Shown one piece after another: positions 1 to 8,870 of a stretch of DNA of 64,000 nucleotides; position 1 is the first letter of the stretch; each line of letters starts with the position of its first letter. Origin of the DNA: Actinomadura opuntiae. GTDB lineage: Bacteria; Actinomycetota; Actinomycetes; Streptosporangiales; Streptosporangiaceae. The notes below the pieces were generated by a model, which saw only the letters and a program-made list of their open reading frames with translations, made no database searches and was not told the DNA's origin. The position numbers and the translations under genes are program-made. Location: NCBI RefSeq assembly GCF_030283205.1, contig NZ_JASNWF010000017.1, positions 1-64,000 on the forward strand. The letters are read 5' to 3'.

Positions 1-111
1 TACCGGCGCCTGACCATCCGCTACGAACGCCACGGCCACCTGTTCAACGCCTTCCTCGTCCTGGCCGCCGCCATCACCTGCTACAAGAAGCTCGCCAAAC
101 AGCCCACATGA
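1..111 (+). CDS. IS5-family transposase, C-terminal fragment (cut by window edge)
   Basis: Frame 1 is open from the first base to a TGA at 109-111 and gives 36 residues with the sequence RRLTIRYERH followed by LFNAFLVLAAAITCYKKL, which I recognise as the C-terminal end of IS5-type DDE transposases common in actinomycetes. Only the tail is inside the window, so I cannot say whether the element is intact. The bases right after the stop (111-124, AGACACGCTCTTAA) look like the terminal inverted repeat of such an element, but the other end is outside the window. This is the only sign of a mobile element in the window. Confidence 0.75.
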   Translation, partial: YRRLTIRYERHGHLFNAFLVLAAAITCYKKLAKQPT

Positions 112-270
112 GACACGCTCTTAATGCGCAATCCCCGATAAACCGGATCAATGACCGGGGACGGTAATTCGTCGCTCGCTGACAAGCTTTCCCGGACGCC
201 TTGAAGCGCCATTCGCGACCTGATTCGATCGCACCGTTGACGGGTCTCGAAGGGTGGAGGTGGGGGACAG

Positions 271-1509
271 GTGCGCTCACGGTCGGCCGGCGGTGCGGTG
301 TTCGCGGGGCTCGGCGTGGCGGCGGTGCTCGCCGTCTCCGGCGCGTCCCCGGTGATCGCGGAGCCGACGCCCACCCCGACGAGCGGGTCGCCGACGCCCA
401 CGGACAGCCCCACGCCGACCCCGACCCCCACACCGACTCCGACGCCCACCCCCACTCCCACGCCGACTCCGACGCCCACGCCGACCCCCACTCCCACGCC
501 GACTCCCACCCCGACCCCGACACCTACGCCGACCCCCACGCCCAGGCCGACGCATCCGGACGATCCGGGCCGGCCGGCGAAGCCGGTGCTGTCGGTCGCG
601 GTCACGGTGTCGTCGGCGACCGTGCGCCCCGGCGACTCGATCACCGCCACCGTGCGGGTGTCGGCGTCCGGTGCGACCGCCTCCGGCGCCGTGCTGCGGG
701 CGTCGGCGACCGGCGGCGCCACCACCGCGCCGTCCGAGCAGGGGCTCGGGAGCGTCGGCTCCGGCGGCGCGTCGGGGACGGTCACCGTGCGGGTCCCGTC
801 CGGCGCCGCGCCCGGCACCATCCGGCTGACCGTCCGCGTCTCGGCGTCGCACGCGGCCACCCGGTCCCGGACGTACACGCTTGTCGTCACCCAGCCGTCC
901 GGCGCGCTGCCGCCCGGCATCACTCCGAGCGCCATGCCGCCCGGCGTCCCGCCCGTCACCGCCGCGGGCGTGCCCGGCCTGCCCGGTGGGCCGGGCGGGC
1001 CGAACGTCGTGCTGCCGCCGGTCGCAGGGCCGCAGACCGCGCCCGCGCCGATCGCGCCGGTCCCCATGTCCAACCTGCGCTCGCTGCCCGGCGACGGCTC
1101 CGACCTCGACGACCTGACCGCGCTGCAGGCCGGCGTGCTGGCGGCGATGGCCTCCTCGGTGGCCCTGCTGCTGCTCAGACTGCGGCTGGCCCGCCGGGAG
1201 AGCGTCTCGCCCCGGCGGTCCGGCCGCTTCCACCTCCGCCGCGCCCGCCCCCGGGTCGCGGCAAGCGGGGCCGCCGCGCGCCCGGTGACGCCCGTCCCGC
1301 CGCAACCGGTACGGCCGCAGCCGAGGCGGCCCGAGCCGAGGCCCGTGGTGGTGTGGACGGTCGCGCCGGCGGAGACGACGCAGGCGGTGCCGCGCGACGC
1401 GGCCGCCCCGAAGGTCGACTGGCGCGAGCCCGGACCCGCCCGCCGGCGCCGCAGGCGGCACGCCCGCCGCGGCCCGCGCCTGGCCCTGCTGCCCGCGCGG
1501 GCCCGCTGA
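271..1509 (+). CDS. Membrane-anchored protein with Pro-Thr repeat stalk
   Basis: 412 residues from a GTG start preceded by GGAGG (254-258). Residues 8-29 form an N-terminal hydrophobic segment ending near AEP, a signal peptide or anchor. Residues 31-92 are an almost pure Pro-Thr dipeptide repeat, followed by a Ser/Thr/Val-rich stretch (about 103-205) that looks like one Ig-like or CARDB-like beta domain (VRPGDSITATVRVSASG). A Pro/Gly-rich segment leads to a second hydrophobic helix (284-303) and a basic Arg/Pro-rich tail (304-412), presumably cytoplasmic. I do not recognise a family. A surface protein whose domain stands away from the membrane on a PT stalk is an inference. The complementary strand carries a spurious Gly-Val repeat frame. 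Confidence 0.7.
   Translation: MRSRSAGGAVFAGLGVAAVLAVSGASPVIAEPTPTPTSGSPTPTDSPTPTPTPTPTPTPTPTPTPTPTPTPTPTPTPTPTPTPTPTPTPTPRPTHPDDPGRPAKPVLSVAVTVSSATVRPGDSITATVRVSASGATASGAVLRASATGGATTAPSEQGLGSVGSGGASGTVTVRVPSGAAPGTIRLTVRVSASHAATRSRTYTLVVTQPSGALPPGITPSAMPPGVPPVTAAGVPGLPGGPGGPNVVLPPVAGPQTAPAPIAPVPMSNLRSLPGDGSDLDDLTALQAGVLAAMASSVALLLLRLRLARRESVSPRRSGRFHLRRARPRVAASGAAARPVTPVPPQPVRPQPRRPEPRPVVVWTVAPAETTQAVPRDAAAPKVDWREPGPARRRRRRHARRGPRLALLPARAR
409..543 (+). repeat. Short tandem repeat encoding (Pro-Thr)n
   Basis: Degenerate 6-bp units of the type CCSACB repeat about 22 times without interruption. Third positions vary (ccc, ccg, act, acg, acc), so the tract is kept by selection on the dipeptide rather than by recent slippage of one DNA unit. 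It lies inside the stalk-protein gene. Confidence 0.9.
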
Positions 1510-1527
1510 GAGCAGGGCCGGGCCGTG

Positions 1528-2169
1528 TCAGCGGGCGAGCCGGATCAGGATGCGGCACACCTCGTCGATGATCTCGGCGGCCTCCGCCTCGCCCTCGGCG
1601 GTGGCGATCTCCCGGCCGGCCTCGCCGATCACGGTGGTCAGCACCAGGCTGAGCACCTGCCCGGCGCGGCCCGCCGGGGTGCCGGACGTGCCGTGCAGCA
1701 GCTTGGTGTTCTGCGCGATCCAGTGCTGCGCCCGGCTGCGCCGCATCAGCGACGACCCGGACGGCCCCTCGCCGCCGTGGAACAGCCGGGCCGCCTCCCG
1801 CCGCTCCCAGCAGACCCGCAGGTACGCGCGGGCGCCCGCGATGAACAGCGCGATCGGGTCGTCCTCGCCGTCCCTGCGCGCGGCCGACACCGCCTGCGCC
1901 GCGCTGCGCTCCTGCTCGTCGGTGAGCTCCTCCCACAGCGCGACGTACAGCCCGGCCTTGCCGCCGTAGTGGTGGTACAGGCTGCCGACGCTGATCCCGG
2001 ACCGCTCGACGATCTCGGCGATGCCCGCGTCGGCGTAGCCGCGGTCGGCGAACACCTGCTGCGCGGCGGTCAGCAGCGCCTGCCGGGTCGCGTCCGCGCG
2101 CGCCCACTGCCGTCCGGCGCCGCCGGCCTCACCCGCGCCGCCCGCCGGGCGCGCCCTGCTCGTGGTCAT
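1528..2169 (-). CDS. TetR-family transcriptional regulator
   Basis: About 213 residues from ATG 2169. The N-terminal helix-turn-helix is typical of TetR: TRQALLTAAQQVFADRGYADAGIAEIVERSGISVGSLYHHYGGKAGLYVALW. The C-terminal ligand-binding half (rich in Arg and Ala) does not point to a known subfamily. The frame also extends to a GTG at 2208 but that start has no visible ribosome binding site; a purine run (GTGGGG) sits just before 2169. It stands between the stalk-protein gene (convergent) and the transglycosylase-like gene (same strand, 75 bp away). Its target is unknown. Confidence 0.85.
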   Translation of the reverse strand: MTTSRARPAGGAGEAGGAGRQWARADATRQALLTAAQQVFADRGYADAGIAEIVERSGISVGSLYHHYGGKAGLYVALWEELTDEQERSAAQAVSAARRDGEDDPIALFIAGARAYLRVCWERREAARLFHGGEGPSGSSLMRRSRAQHWIAQNTKLLHGTSGTPAGRAGQVLSLVLTTVIGEAGREIATAEGEAEAAEIIDEVCRILIRLAR

Positions 2170-2244
2170 CCCCACATCGTGCCCGGATCGCGGCCGGGCC
2201 ACCAGCACGCGGCACCGGCGGCGCGCTCGCTGCCCGCGGTCCGC

Positions 2245-3159
2245 TCAGTACCAGTGGTGGGCGGACCACCAGGACCACGCGCCGCAGGGGTCGTGGTAGC
2301 GGGCCTTGATGTAGCCGAGGCCCCAGGCGATCTGCGTCGGGGAGCTGGTGCGCCAGTCGGAGCCCGCGCTGGCCAGCTTGGAGCCGGGCAGCGCCTGCGG
2401 GATGCCGTACGCGCCGCTGCCGGGGTTGACGGCCCGCTCGTTCCAGCCGCTCTCGTGGTTCCAGAGCGTCAGCAGCGACGACCAGCAGTCGCCCCAGCCC
2501 TTGGCCGCGTTCATCTTCTTGCCGTACGCCTTGTTCTGCGCGGCGCTCGGGTTGGACTTGGCGAGCCGCTCCTTCTCCTTCTCGGCCTTCAGCTTCGCGC
2601 GGGCCGCGGCGTCCTTCTTGGCCTGCTCCTTGAGCTTCTTCATGTACGCCTGGTGCTCCTTGTAGGCGCGCTCCTTGGCGGCCGCGATGGAGTCGGCGGT
2701 GACGGCGTCCATGTCGGAGCCCTGCAGCTTGGCGAGCATGTCGTTGGTGGAGACGGGCCCGCCCGTGGCGACCTTCGGCGGCTCGGCCTCGCCCAGCACC
2801 CTGTCCCAGTCGACGAACACCACGCCGCCGGCGAGCACCGCGATGCCCGCGACGGTGATGGTGACGTTGTGGGTGAGCAGCCGCCAGACCCGGCGCCGCC
2901 GCTCCGGGCGGTACCGGTCGGGCAGCGCCCGCCCGTCGCCTCCGGACGGGCCGGACGGGCCGGACGCGGCGAGCGCCTCCAGCTCCTCGGGGGACTGCCG
3001 GGGCGCGGGGACCAGGGCCGTCCGGCGGCTCGCGGGGCCCCGCTCACCACCGCGCCTCCGGCCGCCGCGCCGCTGCTCGGAACGGGTGCGGGCGGAGGCG
3101 GGGCCGGTACGTCTGCGCGTGCCGTGACTCTGTGGCATAGGAGAAGACTGCCTTATCAC
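2245..3159 (-). CDS. Transglycosylase SLT-like membrane protein
   Basis: 304 residues from GTG 3159 (in-frame ATG at 3138 is an alternative). The first ~95 residues are Arg/Pro/Gly-rich, then one membrane helix (VTITVAGIAVLAGGVVFV), a Lys/Ala/Glu-rich coiled region (AAKERAYKEHQAYMKKLKEQ and on) and a C-terminal lysozyme-like domain: WNHESGWNERAVNPGSGAYG, IPQALPGSKLASAG, and GLGYIKARYHDPCGAWSWW. The Glu in HESGW is the likely catalytic acid, as in actinobacterial SLT/Rpf-like muralytic proteins. Expected role is peptidoglycan cleavage outside the membrane. Two Cys (in WGDCWSS and DPCGAW) may form a disulfide. Confidence 0.8.
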   Translation of the reverse strand: MIRQSSPMPQSHGTRRRTGPASARTRSEQRRGGRRRGGERGPASRRTALVPAPRQSPEELEALAASGPSGPSGGDGRALPDRYRPERRRRVWRLLTHNVTITVAGIAVLAGGVVFVDWDRVLGEAEPPKVATGGPVSTNDMLAKLQGSDMDAVTADSIAAAKERAYKEHQAYMKKLKEQAKKDAAARAKLKAEKEKERLAKSNPSAAQNKAYGKKMNAAKGWGDCWSSLLTLWNHESGWNERAVNPGSGAYGIPQALPGSKLASAGSDWRTSSPTQIAWGLGYIKARYHDPCGAWSWWSAHHWY

Positions 3160-3219
3160 CCGGGTCCTGTGTTGCCTATGACGATGTACGCGGGCGGCGT
3201 CGCACGCGGTTCACCGGCG

Positions 3220-3756
3220 TCAGAGCTCCAGGTCGCCGGCCGCGAGGCGGGCCGGCTGCAGCGCCTCGAACAGCTCGCGGTGCATCCCCTCGAACGGCGC
3301 GAGGGCGCCGCCGGGCGCCTCCAGCGCGAGGTTCGCCGCGTTCACCTGCTCGCGTCCCGCCGTGGTGATCTCGACGAGCGTGGCGCGCCGGTCGCGCGGG
3401 TGCCGGGCCCGCTCGACGAGCCCGGCGGCCTCCAGCTGGTCGACGGTCAGCTTCACCGTCGTCGGATGCATCATCAGGATCCGGCCGAGGGTGCTCAGCC
3501 GGGCGTGCCCGTTGCCGATGAGCGCCAGCGTGGTCAGCAGGAAGTAGCCGGTGCGGCTCAGCCCGAGCCGTTTCAGCTCGGCGTCCAGCGCCCTCTTGAG
3601 CATCTGGTGCAGCCGCTCGACCGAGCTGATCGCCATGAACGGCCACGGCCCGCCGGCCATGCCCTGCCCGGCCCAGCGGTCCCTGATCCCGGTGACCAGC
3701 GGGTCCACGCCGTCCTCCCGGGCCTGTTCCGCGCCTCGTCGCGCCTCGATTCGCAC
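3220..3756 (-). CDS. MarR-family transcriptional regulator
   Basis: 178 residues from a GTG at 3756. The winged helix is clear: LSRTGYFLLTTLALIGNGHARLSTLGRILMMHPTTVKLTVDQLEAAGLVERARHPRDRRATLVEITTAGRE. The frame stays open to 3837 but the extra 27 codons cover an AT-richer stretch with an operator-like repeat (3801-3815) and a TAGAGT box for the opposite strand, so I prefer the internal GTG. It diverges from the mce operon, and regulation of that operon is a reasonable guess from position only. Confidence 0.85.
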   Translation of the reverse strand: MRIEARRGAEQAREDGVDPLVTGIRDRWAGQGMAGGPWPFMAISSVERLHQMLKRALDAELKRLGLSRTGYFLLTTLALIGNGHARLSTLGRILMMHPTTVKLTVDQLEAAGLVERARHPRDRRATLVEITTAGREQVNAANLALEAPGGALAPFEGMHRELFEALQPARLAAGDLEL

Positions 3757-3800
3757 GCGGGAGATCGTAGCTTCGGACAAATCATCATGTAAGTACTCGC

Positions 3801-3825
3801 TTCTTAGAACTTCTTCCAATAGAGT
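3801..3825. promoter_or_regulatory. Operator-like repeat and -10 box between marR and mce operon
   Basis: TTCTTAGAACTTCTT at 3801-3815 contains two overlapping odd palindromes (TTCT-t-AGAA and AGAA-c-TTCT). It is followed by TAGAGT (3820-3825), a TANNNT -10 box reading towards the mce operon 220 bp downstream. Position in the divergent gap suits a MarR binding site; this is inference. Confidence 0.4.
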
Positions 3826-4047
3826 GCTCCAGATCACAAGCGGGACGAGAGCGTCCGTGTGACCCTGGTGGTCCCGTGAGTGGTACCGGTCTCGACCGAG
3901 ACCGCGGTGGCGCGGAACACCCGTAGGACACAGCGGCGCCCCCGTGGCAGGGCAGGGAACCGGAGTATCGGATGGGCGCCGACGTCCGAGAACGAAGGAG
4001 GCTGGGATGACCCTTCACGCACCCCCCGCGGGGGAGGGCACCGGCTG

Positions 4048-4851
4048 ATGGCCCTGAGCCTGACGAGGGCCCCGGACCTGGCACGCAGGCGGGTCGAGCG
4101 CGCGCTCGACGAGACCGGGCTGCTGTGCGTGACCCTGCTGGAGGGGCTGCGCCGCACCTGGGACCTGCGGCAGTGGTGGGGCGAGTTCGTCGAGCAGTGC
4201 TGGTTCCTCGCCCGCGTGACCAGCGTGCCGGTGATGCTGATCGCGGTGCCGCTCGGCGCCACCATCTCGCTGCAGGTCGGCGACATCGCCCGGCAGCTGG
4301 GCGCCCAGTCCGGCACCGGCGCGCTGCTGACCGCCGCGATGATCCAGCAGGTGGCCCCGCTGGCCGCGGCGCTGCTGGTCTCCGGCGTCGGCGGCTCGGC
4401 CATCACCGCGGACATGGGCGCCCGCAACATCCGCGACGAACTCGCGGCCATGGAGGTCATGGGCATCAACCCGATCCACCGCCTGGTCACCCCCCGGCTG
4501 TGGGCGGCGAGCATGGTGTCCGGCCTGCTCTGCTCCGTCGTGATCCTGGCGGGCGTGCTCGGCGGCTACTACTTCAACGTCATCCAGCAGGGCGTCAGCC
4601 CGGGCGCGTTCTTCGACGGCGCGACGACCCTGCTGCAGTTCTCGGACCTGGTCATCACCCTGTTCAAGGCGTGGATCTTCGGATTCATCGCCGCCGCGGT
4701 CGCCTGCTACATGGGCATGAACTGCGACCTCGGACCGGTCGGCGTCGGCCGCGCGGTGAACAAGGCGGTGGTGGTCACCTCGATCATGGTGTTCGCCACC
4801 AACTACATCCTCACCATGATCTACCAGGTCCTGTTCCCCCCGAGGTTCTGA
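4048..4851 (+). CDS. yrbEA: MlaE/YrbE-type ABC permease, first subunit
   Basis: 267 residues from ATG 4048, with a GGGGGAGGG purine run at 4031-4039. Signature elements of the MlaE permease family are present: ARVTSVPVMLIAVPLGATISLQ, the coupling-type loop SAITADMGARNIRDELAAMEVMGINPI, and a C-terminal LGPVGVGRAVNKAVV. Five or six hydrophobic helices. With the next gene it forms the membrane channel of an Mce lipid importer; the ATPase (MkL/MceG) is not encoded here and is usually supplied in trans. Its TGA overlaps the next ATG (TGATG), implying coupled translation. The frame opens earlier (3880) but without a ribosome binding site. Confidence 0.95.
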   Translation: MALSLTRAPDLARRRVERALDETGLLCVTLLEGLRRTWDLRQWWGEFVEQCWFLARVTSVPVMLIAVPLGATISLQVGDIARQLGAQSGTGALLTAAMIQQVAPLAAALLVSGVGGSAITADMGARNIRDELAAMEVMGINPIHRLVTPRLWAASMVSGLLCSVVILAGVLGGYYFNVIQQGVSPGAFFDGATTLLQFSDLVITLFKAWIFGFIAAAVACYMGMNCDLGPVGVGRAVNKAVVVTSIMVFATNYILTMIYQVLFPPRF

Positions 4852-5705
4852 TGGTCGCCATTTTCCCCGTACGCAAGCTGGGCCGGGCCTTCAAGGGCCG
4901 CGCGGCCGGGCTGTCGGCCTCGGCCAACCTGCCGATCTTCCTCGGCCGCGTCCTGTACCACCTGTTCTTCGACATCATCATCCGGCGCAAGTACGGAAAG
5001 ACGCTGGCCAAGCAGGTCAGCGACATCACCGTCGGCGTCGGCGCGCTGGTGATCGGCGGCGGCATGATCTTCGTCATCGCGACGATGTCGCTGGCCACCG
5101 GCGCGATGGTGGGCCTGCAGGGCTACCCCGGGCTCGAGCGCATCGGCGCGGAGGCGTTCACCGGGCTGGTCGCCAGCTACTCCAACGTCCGCGAGGTCAC
5201 CCCGATCATCGCGGGCGTGGCGCTGGTCGCGCAGGTCGGCACCGGGTTCACCGCCGAGATCGGCGCGATGCGGATCTCCGAGGAGATCGACGCGCTGGAG
5301 GTCATGGGCATCAACTCGCTGGCCTACCTGGTGTGCACCCGGGTCGCCGCCGGCGTCATCGCCCTGGTCCCGCTCTACCTGGTGTCGCTGTTCATGGCGT
5401 TCTTCGCCACCCGGTTCATCACGATCCAGTACTTCGGGCTGTCGCCCGGCATCTACGACTACTACTTCCACCTGTACCTGCCGCCGATCGACGTCTTCTA
5501 CAGCGTCATCAAGGTCGCGGTGTTCGCGTTCATCGTGATGTTCATCCACTGCTACCGCGGCTACTACGCCGCGGGCGGCCCGGTCGGCGTCGGCGTCGCC
5601 GCGGGCCGCGCCATCCGGGAGTCCACCATCCTGATGATCCTGATGAACCTGCTCCTGTCGTACATCTTCTGGGGCCACGGCAGCACGGTGAGGCTGACCG
5701 GATGA
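4851..5705 (+). CDS. yrbEB: MlaE/YrbE-type ABC permease, second subunit
   Basis: 284 residues. It has the MlaE pattern: LGRVLYHLFFDIIIRRKYGKTL, then VTPIIAGVALVAQVGTGFTAEIGAMRISEEIDALEVMGINSL, and GGPVGVGVAAGRAIRESTILM near the end. The EIGAMRISEEIDALEVMGIN loop is the counterpart of the loop in the first permease and should contact the ATPase. ATGA overlap with mceA. Together the two permeases move substrate delivered by the MceA-F tunnel. Confidence 0.95.
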   Translation: MVAIFPVRKLGRAFKGRAAGLSASANLPIFLGRVLYHLFFDIIIRRKYGKTLAKQVSDITVGVGALVIGGGMIFVIATMSLATGAMVGLQGYPGLERIGAEAFTGLVASYSNVREVTPIIAGVALVAQVGTGFTAEIGAMRISEEIDALEVMGINSLAYLVCTRVAAGVIALVPLYLVSLFMAFFATRFITIQYFGLSPGIYDYYFHLYLPPIDVFYSVIKVAVFAFIVMFIHCYRGYYAAGGPVGVGVAAGRAIRESTILMILMNLLLSYIFWGHGSTVRLTG

Positions 5706-6766
5706 GCGACGAGAGCCTCTCCAGCCGGTCCCGGACGATGTTCGGGCTGGTCGGCGCCGGCGTGATCGCGGCCGCCGCGATCGGCGTCGCGATCGCGAGC
5801 ACCCCGTCCCACGCCGGATCGACGTACTACAACGCGACCTTCGGGACCGCCGGGCAGGGCCTGGACCCCGGCAAGTCGGACGTGAAGGTCCGCGGCATCG
5901 CGGTCGGCACCGTCGAGCACATCAAGCTCGACCGCAACGGCCGGGTCACCGTCCGGCTCCGCGTCGACAAGGGCGTCCGGGTCCCCGACACGGCCAGCGC
6001 GACGATCGAGCCGGTCTCGGTGTTCGGGCCGAAGGACCTGGTGCTGAACCCCGGCGCGCACGAGGTGTCCGGCCCGTACCTGCGGGACGGCGGGACGGTC
6101 GTGCGGACCTCCGACCCGCAGGATCTGTCGCAGACGGCGTGGCCCGCCTACAACCTCACCAAGGCGATCAACCCGGACGAGGTGGCGACGATCCTGCACA
6201 CCCTCGGAGCCGGGCTGTCCGGTGAGGGCCCGGCGGCCCGCCGGCTGATCCAGAACGGGGCGACGGTCGTGGACGCCACGTACCAGGACCGCGCCTACAT
6301 CCGGGCGCTGCTGAGCGACCTCAACGGGCTGTCGGGCACCCTCGCCGCGCACGGCGACAACGTCACCCGCTTCACCGGCGACTTCAACACGGTGTCGAAG
6401 GTGATCACCGAGAAGCCCGACAAGGTGGACCAGCTGCTGGCGCAGGCGACCCGGCTGAGCGACACGGTCGGCACCACGATGCGCGGGCACGGCGCGAACC
6501 TCGGCAGGCTCATCGACGACGTCGGCGGGATCGCCGCGACGGTGCACTCCGAGAACGACAAGCTGCCGGTGCTGATGGACAGCCTCAACGGCTTCTTCGG
6601 CCTGCTGTCGCAGATCATCCGGATCCCCGGCCCGTCGGGCACCACGATCGCGCAGGCCAAGGAGGTCCTCTCGCTGGACCTGTGCCAGGTCTTCATCGAC
6701 GTGTGCACCACCGACCCGTTCCAGCCGAAGGGCAAGACCGCGACGACGCCGGGAGGCAGGCCATGA
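5702..6766 (+). CDS. mceA: Mce-family lipid-transport protein, position A
   Basis: 354 residues. N-terminal membrane helix (TMFGLVGAGVIAAAAIGVAIAS, residues 12-33), then the MCE/MlaD beta-barrel domain (YYNATFGTAGQGLDPGKSDVKVRGIAVGTVEHIKLDRNGRVTVRLRVDKGVRVP), then a long helical region typical of Mce proteins (Leu/Asp/Asn heptads, about 150-330). MCE domains assemble into a hexameter-like tunnel that carries hydrophobic molecules through the envelope. Cholesterol, fatty acids or phospholipids are the known classes; the substrate cannot be read from sequence. Two C-terminal Cys (DLCQVFIDVC) may form a disulfide. Confidence 0.93.
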   Translation: MSDESLSSRSRTMFGLVGAGVIAAAAIGVAIASTPSHAGSTYYNATFGTAGQGLDPGKSDVKVRGIAVGTVEHIKLDRNGRVTVRLRVDKGVRVPDTASATIEPVSVFGPKDLVLNPGAHEVSGPYLRDGGTVVRTSDPQDLSQTAWPAYNLTKAINPDEVATILHTLGAGLSGEGPAARRLIQNGATVVDATYQDRAYIRALLSDLNGLSGTLAAHGDNVTRFTGDFNTVSKVITEKPDKVDQLLAQATRLSDTVGTTMRGHGANLGRLIDDVGGIAATVHSENDKLPVLMDSLNGFFGLLSQIIRIPGPSGTTIAQAKEVLSLDLCQVFIDVCTTDPFQPKGKTATTPGGRP

Positions 6767-7839
6767 GCCCGGTGCTCGGCAAGACGGCCCGCGGCCCGGA
6801 GTACACCACGATCCTGAAGTTCCTGGTCTTCCTCGTCCTGACCCTGCTGCTGACCTTCTACATCGGCCAGCAGATCCTCGGCACCAGCTTCAACTCCCGC
6901 TACACCCTGACCGCGACGTTCGACGACGTCACCGGCCTGCTCACCGGCGACCAGGTGAAGGTGGCGGGCACGCCGGTCGGCCAGGTGAAGAGCATCAAGG
7001 TGGTGCGCGGCAAGGCCGTGGTCGGGATGGCGGTCGACCGGGACGTCCGGGTGCCCGTCGACTCCACCGCCGCCGTCCGCTGGCGCAACGTGATGGGCCA
7101 GCGCGTCATCTACCTGGAGCCGGGCACCGGCACCGCGAAGCTCGGCAACGGCGACCGGGTGCCGCACACCCGGTCGGTGGTGGACCTCGGCGAGATCCTC
7201 AACAACCTCGGCCCGCTCACCCAGAGCCTGGACCCGAACCAGATCAACAAGATCCTGTTCGCCTTCTCCCAGGCGCTGGACGGCAACGAGCAGAACGTCT
7301 CGCTGCTGACCGACAACCTCGACGCGCTGCTGCAGACCTTCGAGGCCCGCCGCGACACCATCAAGGGAATGATCGACAACTACGAGACGGTCAGCGACGC
7401 GCTCGCCAAGCGGGACTCGCAGATCGCCGCCAGCGTCGACAACCTGGCCTCGCTGACCGGCGTGTTCGCCGACAACCGCAAGCTGCTGGAGAACGCGGTC
7501 GTGCAGATCTCGGGCGTCACCACCAACCTGAACGCGGTGCTCGGCGGCAACGACGCGCAGCTGGCCCGCATCATCGACAACCTCGGCAAGTTCAGCGACA
7601 CCTTCCGGCTGAACGTCGACCAGCTGGAGAAGATGGTGCAGCAGCTCCCGCTGACGCTGCGGGAGCTGTTCGCCGCGGCCAACGGCGGGCACTTCCTGCG
7701 CACCAACGCGCTGTGCCTGAACATCGTGCAGGGGCCGTGCCCCTTCCCGATGCAGCTGCCGAAGGCGCCCGGCACCGACCAGCCGTCCAAGCAGGACCTC
7801 GCCAAGCTGAAGGCGATGCTGACGGGGAGTGGCGGCTGA
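6763..7839 (+). CDS. mceB: Mce-family lipid-transport protein, position B
   Basis: 358 residues, ATGA overlap with mceA. N-terminal helix (TILKFLVFLVLTLLLTFYIG) followed by the MCE domain (TLTATFDDVTGLLTGDQVKVAGTPVGQVKSIKVV) and a long coiled helical part with many Asn-Leu repeats (NLDALLQ, NLASLTG, NLGKFSD). The C-terminus has NALCLNIVQGPCPFP, the usual Cys pair of MceB proteins. Role as in the neighbouring genes: one ring of the six-component tunnel. Confidence 0.93.
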   Translation: MSPVLGKTARGPEYTTILKFLVFLVLTLLLTFYIGQQILGTSFNSRYTLTATFDDVTGLLTGDQVKVAGTPVGQVKSIKVVRGKAVVGMAVDRDVRVPVDSTAAVRWRNVMGQRVIYLEPGTGTAKLGNGDRVPHTRSVVDLGEILNNLGPLTQSLDPNQINKILFAFSQALDGNEQNVSLLTDNLDALLQTFEARRDTIKGMIDNYETVSDALAKRDSQIAASVDNLASLTGVFADNRKLLENAVVQISGVTTNLNAVLGGNDAQLARIIDNLGKFSDTFRLNVDQLEKMVQQLPLTLRELFAAANGGHFLRTNALCLNIVQGPCPFPMQLPKAPGTDQPSKQDLAKLKAMLTGSGG

Positions 7840-8870
7840 TGGCGCTCAAGTCCCTGCGGGACGTCAACCAGAAGCTCGTCGCGATCGGGACGCTCGCGGT
7901 GCTCACCGCCGGGCTGATCTTCGCGTTCGCGATCGGCCAGCTGCACCTGTTCGAGCAGGGCTACACGATGAGCGGCTACTTCTCCGACCAGGCCGGCCTG
8001 AAGAAGGGCGACGACGTGCGGGTCGCCGGCGTGAAGTCGGGCCGCGTCACCGCGGTCGAGCCGGACTTCGCGCACGGCCGGGTCCTCATCACCTGGCACG
8101 TCAACTCCGGCATCGACCTCGGCCGCGACACCCGGGCGGAGATCGAGACGACGACGCTGCTCGGCGGCCGCTACCTGAAGCTGTCCGGTCCGGTCGCCAA
8201 GCCCTACCTGGCGAGCCTGCCGGAGCCCAGGCGGCGGATCCCCCTGGCGCACACCGGGGTCCCGTTCACCGTGCCGGAGGCGCTGCAGAACACCCAGAAC
8301 ATCGTCGGCAAGCTCGACGAGAAGAGCATGACCAAGCTGCTCACGGAGGTGTCGGCGATCAAGTCGCCGGGCGCCGCGAAGCTGCACCGGATCCTGGAGA
8401 ACATCCAGGACCTGTCGCGCACGCTCAACGACTCCTACCCGCAGATCCAGAACCTGATCGAGGCCAGCAAGACCATCACCGGCACGCTCGCGGCCAAGGA
8501 CGACAAGCTCCGGGAGATCATCGACGCCGGCCAGGTGCTGCTGCAGTCGCTGGTGAACCGGCGCAACGAGCTGGCCGCCACGATCGGGCAGGGCAGCCGC
8601 ACGGTCCGCACCCTCGACAACGTCATCTCCAGGAACCAGAAGAAGCTGGACACGCTGCTGGACAACCTGCACCTGCTCACCAACCGGCTGGCACCCAACA
8701 TGGACGCGCTGAACACCGACTTCTCGCTGCTCGGCCCGACGTTCCAGCAGGTCGCCAACCTCAAGGGCAACGGGCCCTGGATCGAGGGCGTGCTCACCGG
8801 ACTCGGGCCGATCCAGCCGCCCGGCCCGATCTCCACGCGGCGTTCCCCCGCCGGAGAGGGAGGCAACTGA
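7839..8870 (+). CDS. mceC: Mce-family lipid-transport protein, position C
   Basis: 343 residues, start overlapping the mceB stop (TGATG). N-terminal hydrophobic helix (LVAIGTLAVLTAGLIFAFAIG), MCE domain (MSGYFSDQAGLKKGDDVRVAGVKSGRVTAVEPD, then DTRAEIETTTLLGGRYLKL), followed by the helical region (about 120-310) and a Pro/Gly-rich end. No Cys in the mature part. Assigned C by order only. Confidence 0.92.
   Translation: MALKSLRDVNQKLVAIGTLAVLTAGLIFAFAIGQLHLFEQGYTMSGYFSDQAGLKKGDDVRVAGVKSGRVTAVEPDFAHGRVLITWHVNSGIDLGRDTRAEIETTTLLGGRYLKLSGPVAKPYLASLPEPRRRIPLAHTGVPFTVPEALQNTQNIVGKLDEKSMTKLLTEVSAIKSPGAAKLHRILENIQDLSRTLNDSYPQIQNLIEASKTITGTLAAKDDKLREIIDAGQVLLQSLVNRRNELAATIGQGSRTVRTLDNVISRNQKKLDTLLDNLHLLTNRLAPNMDALNTDFSLLGPTFQQVANLKGNGPWIEGVLTGLGPIQPPGPISTRRSPAGEGGN

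Noticed and set aside
81..1073. Minus-strand frame encoding a long Gly-Val repeat
   Set aside because: Complement of the Pro-Thr repeat; no start site or homology, while the + frame has a Shine-Dalgarno and membrane segments.
3880..4047. Upstream extension of the first YrbE permease
   Set aside because: Arg-rich, non-family residues; ATG 4048 has a purine-rich ribosome binding site and the right family length.
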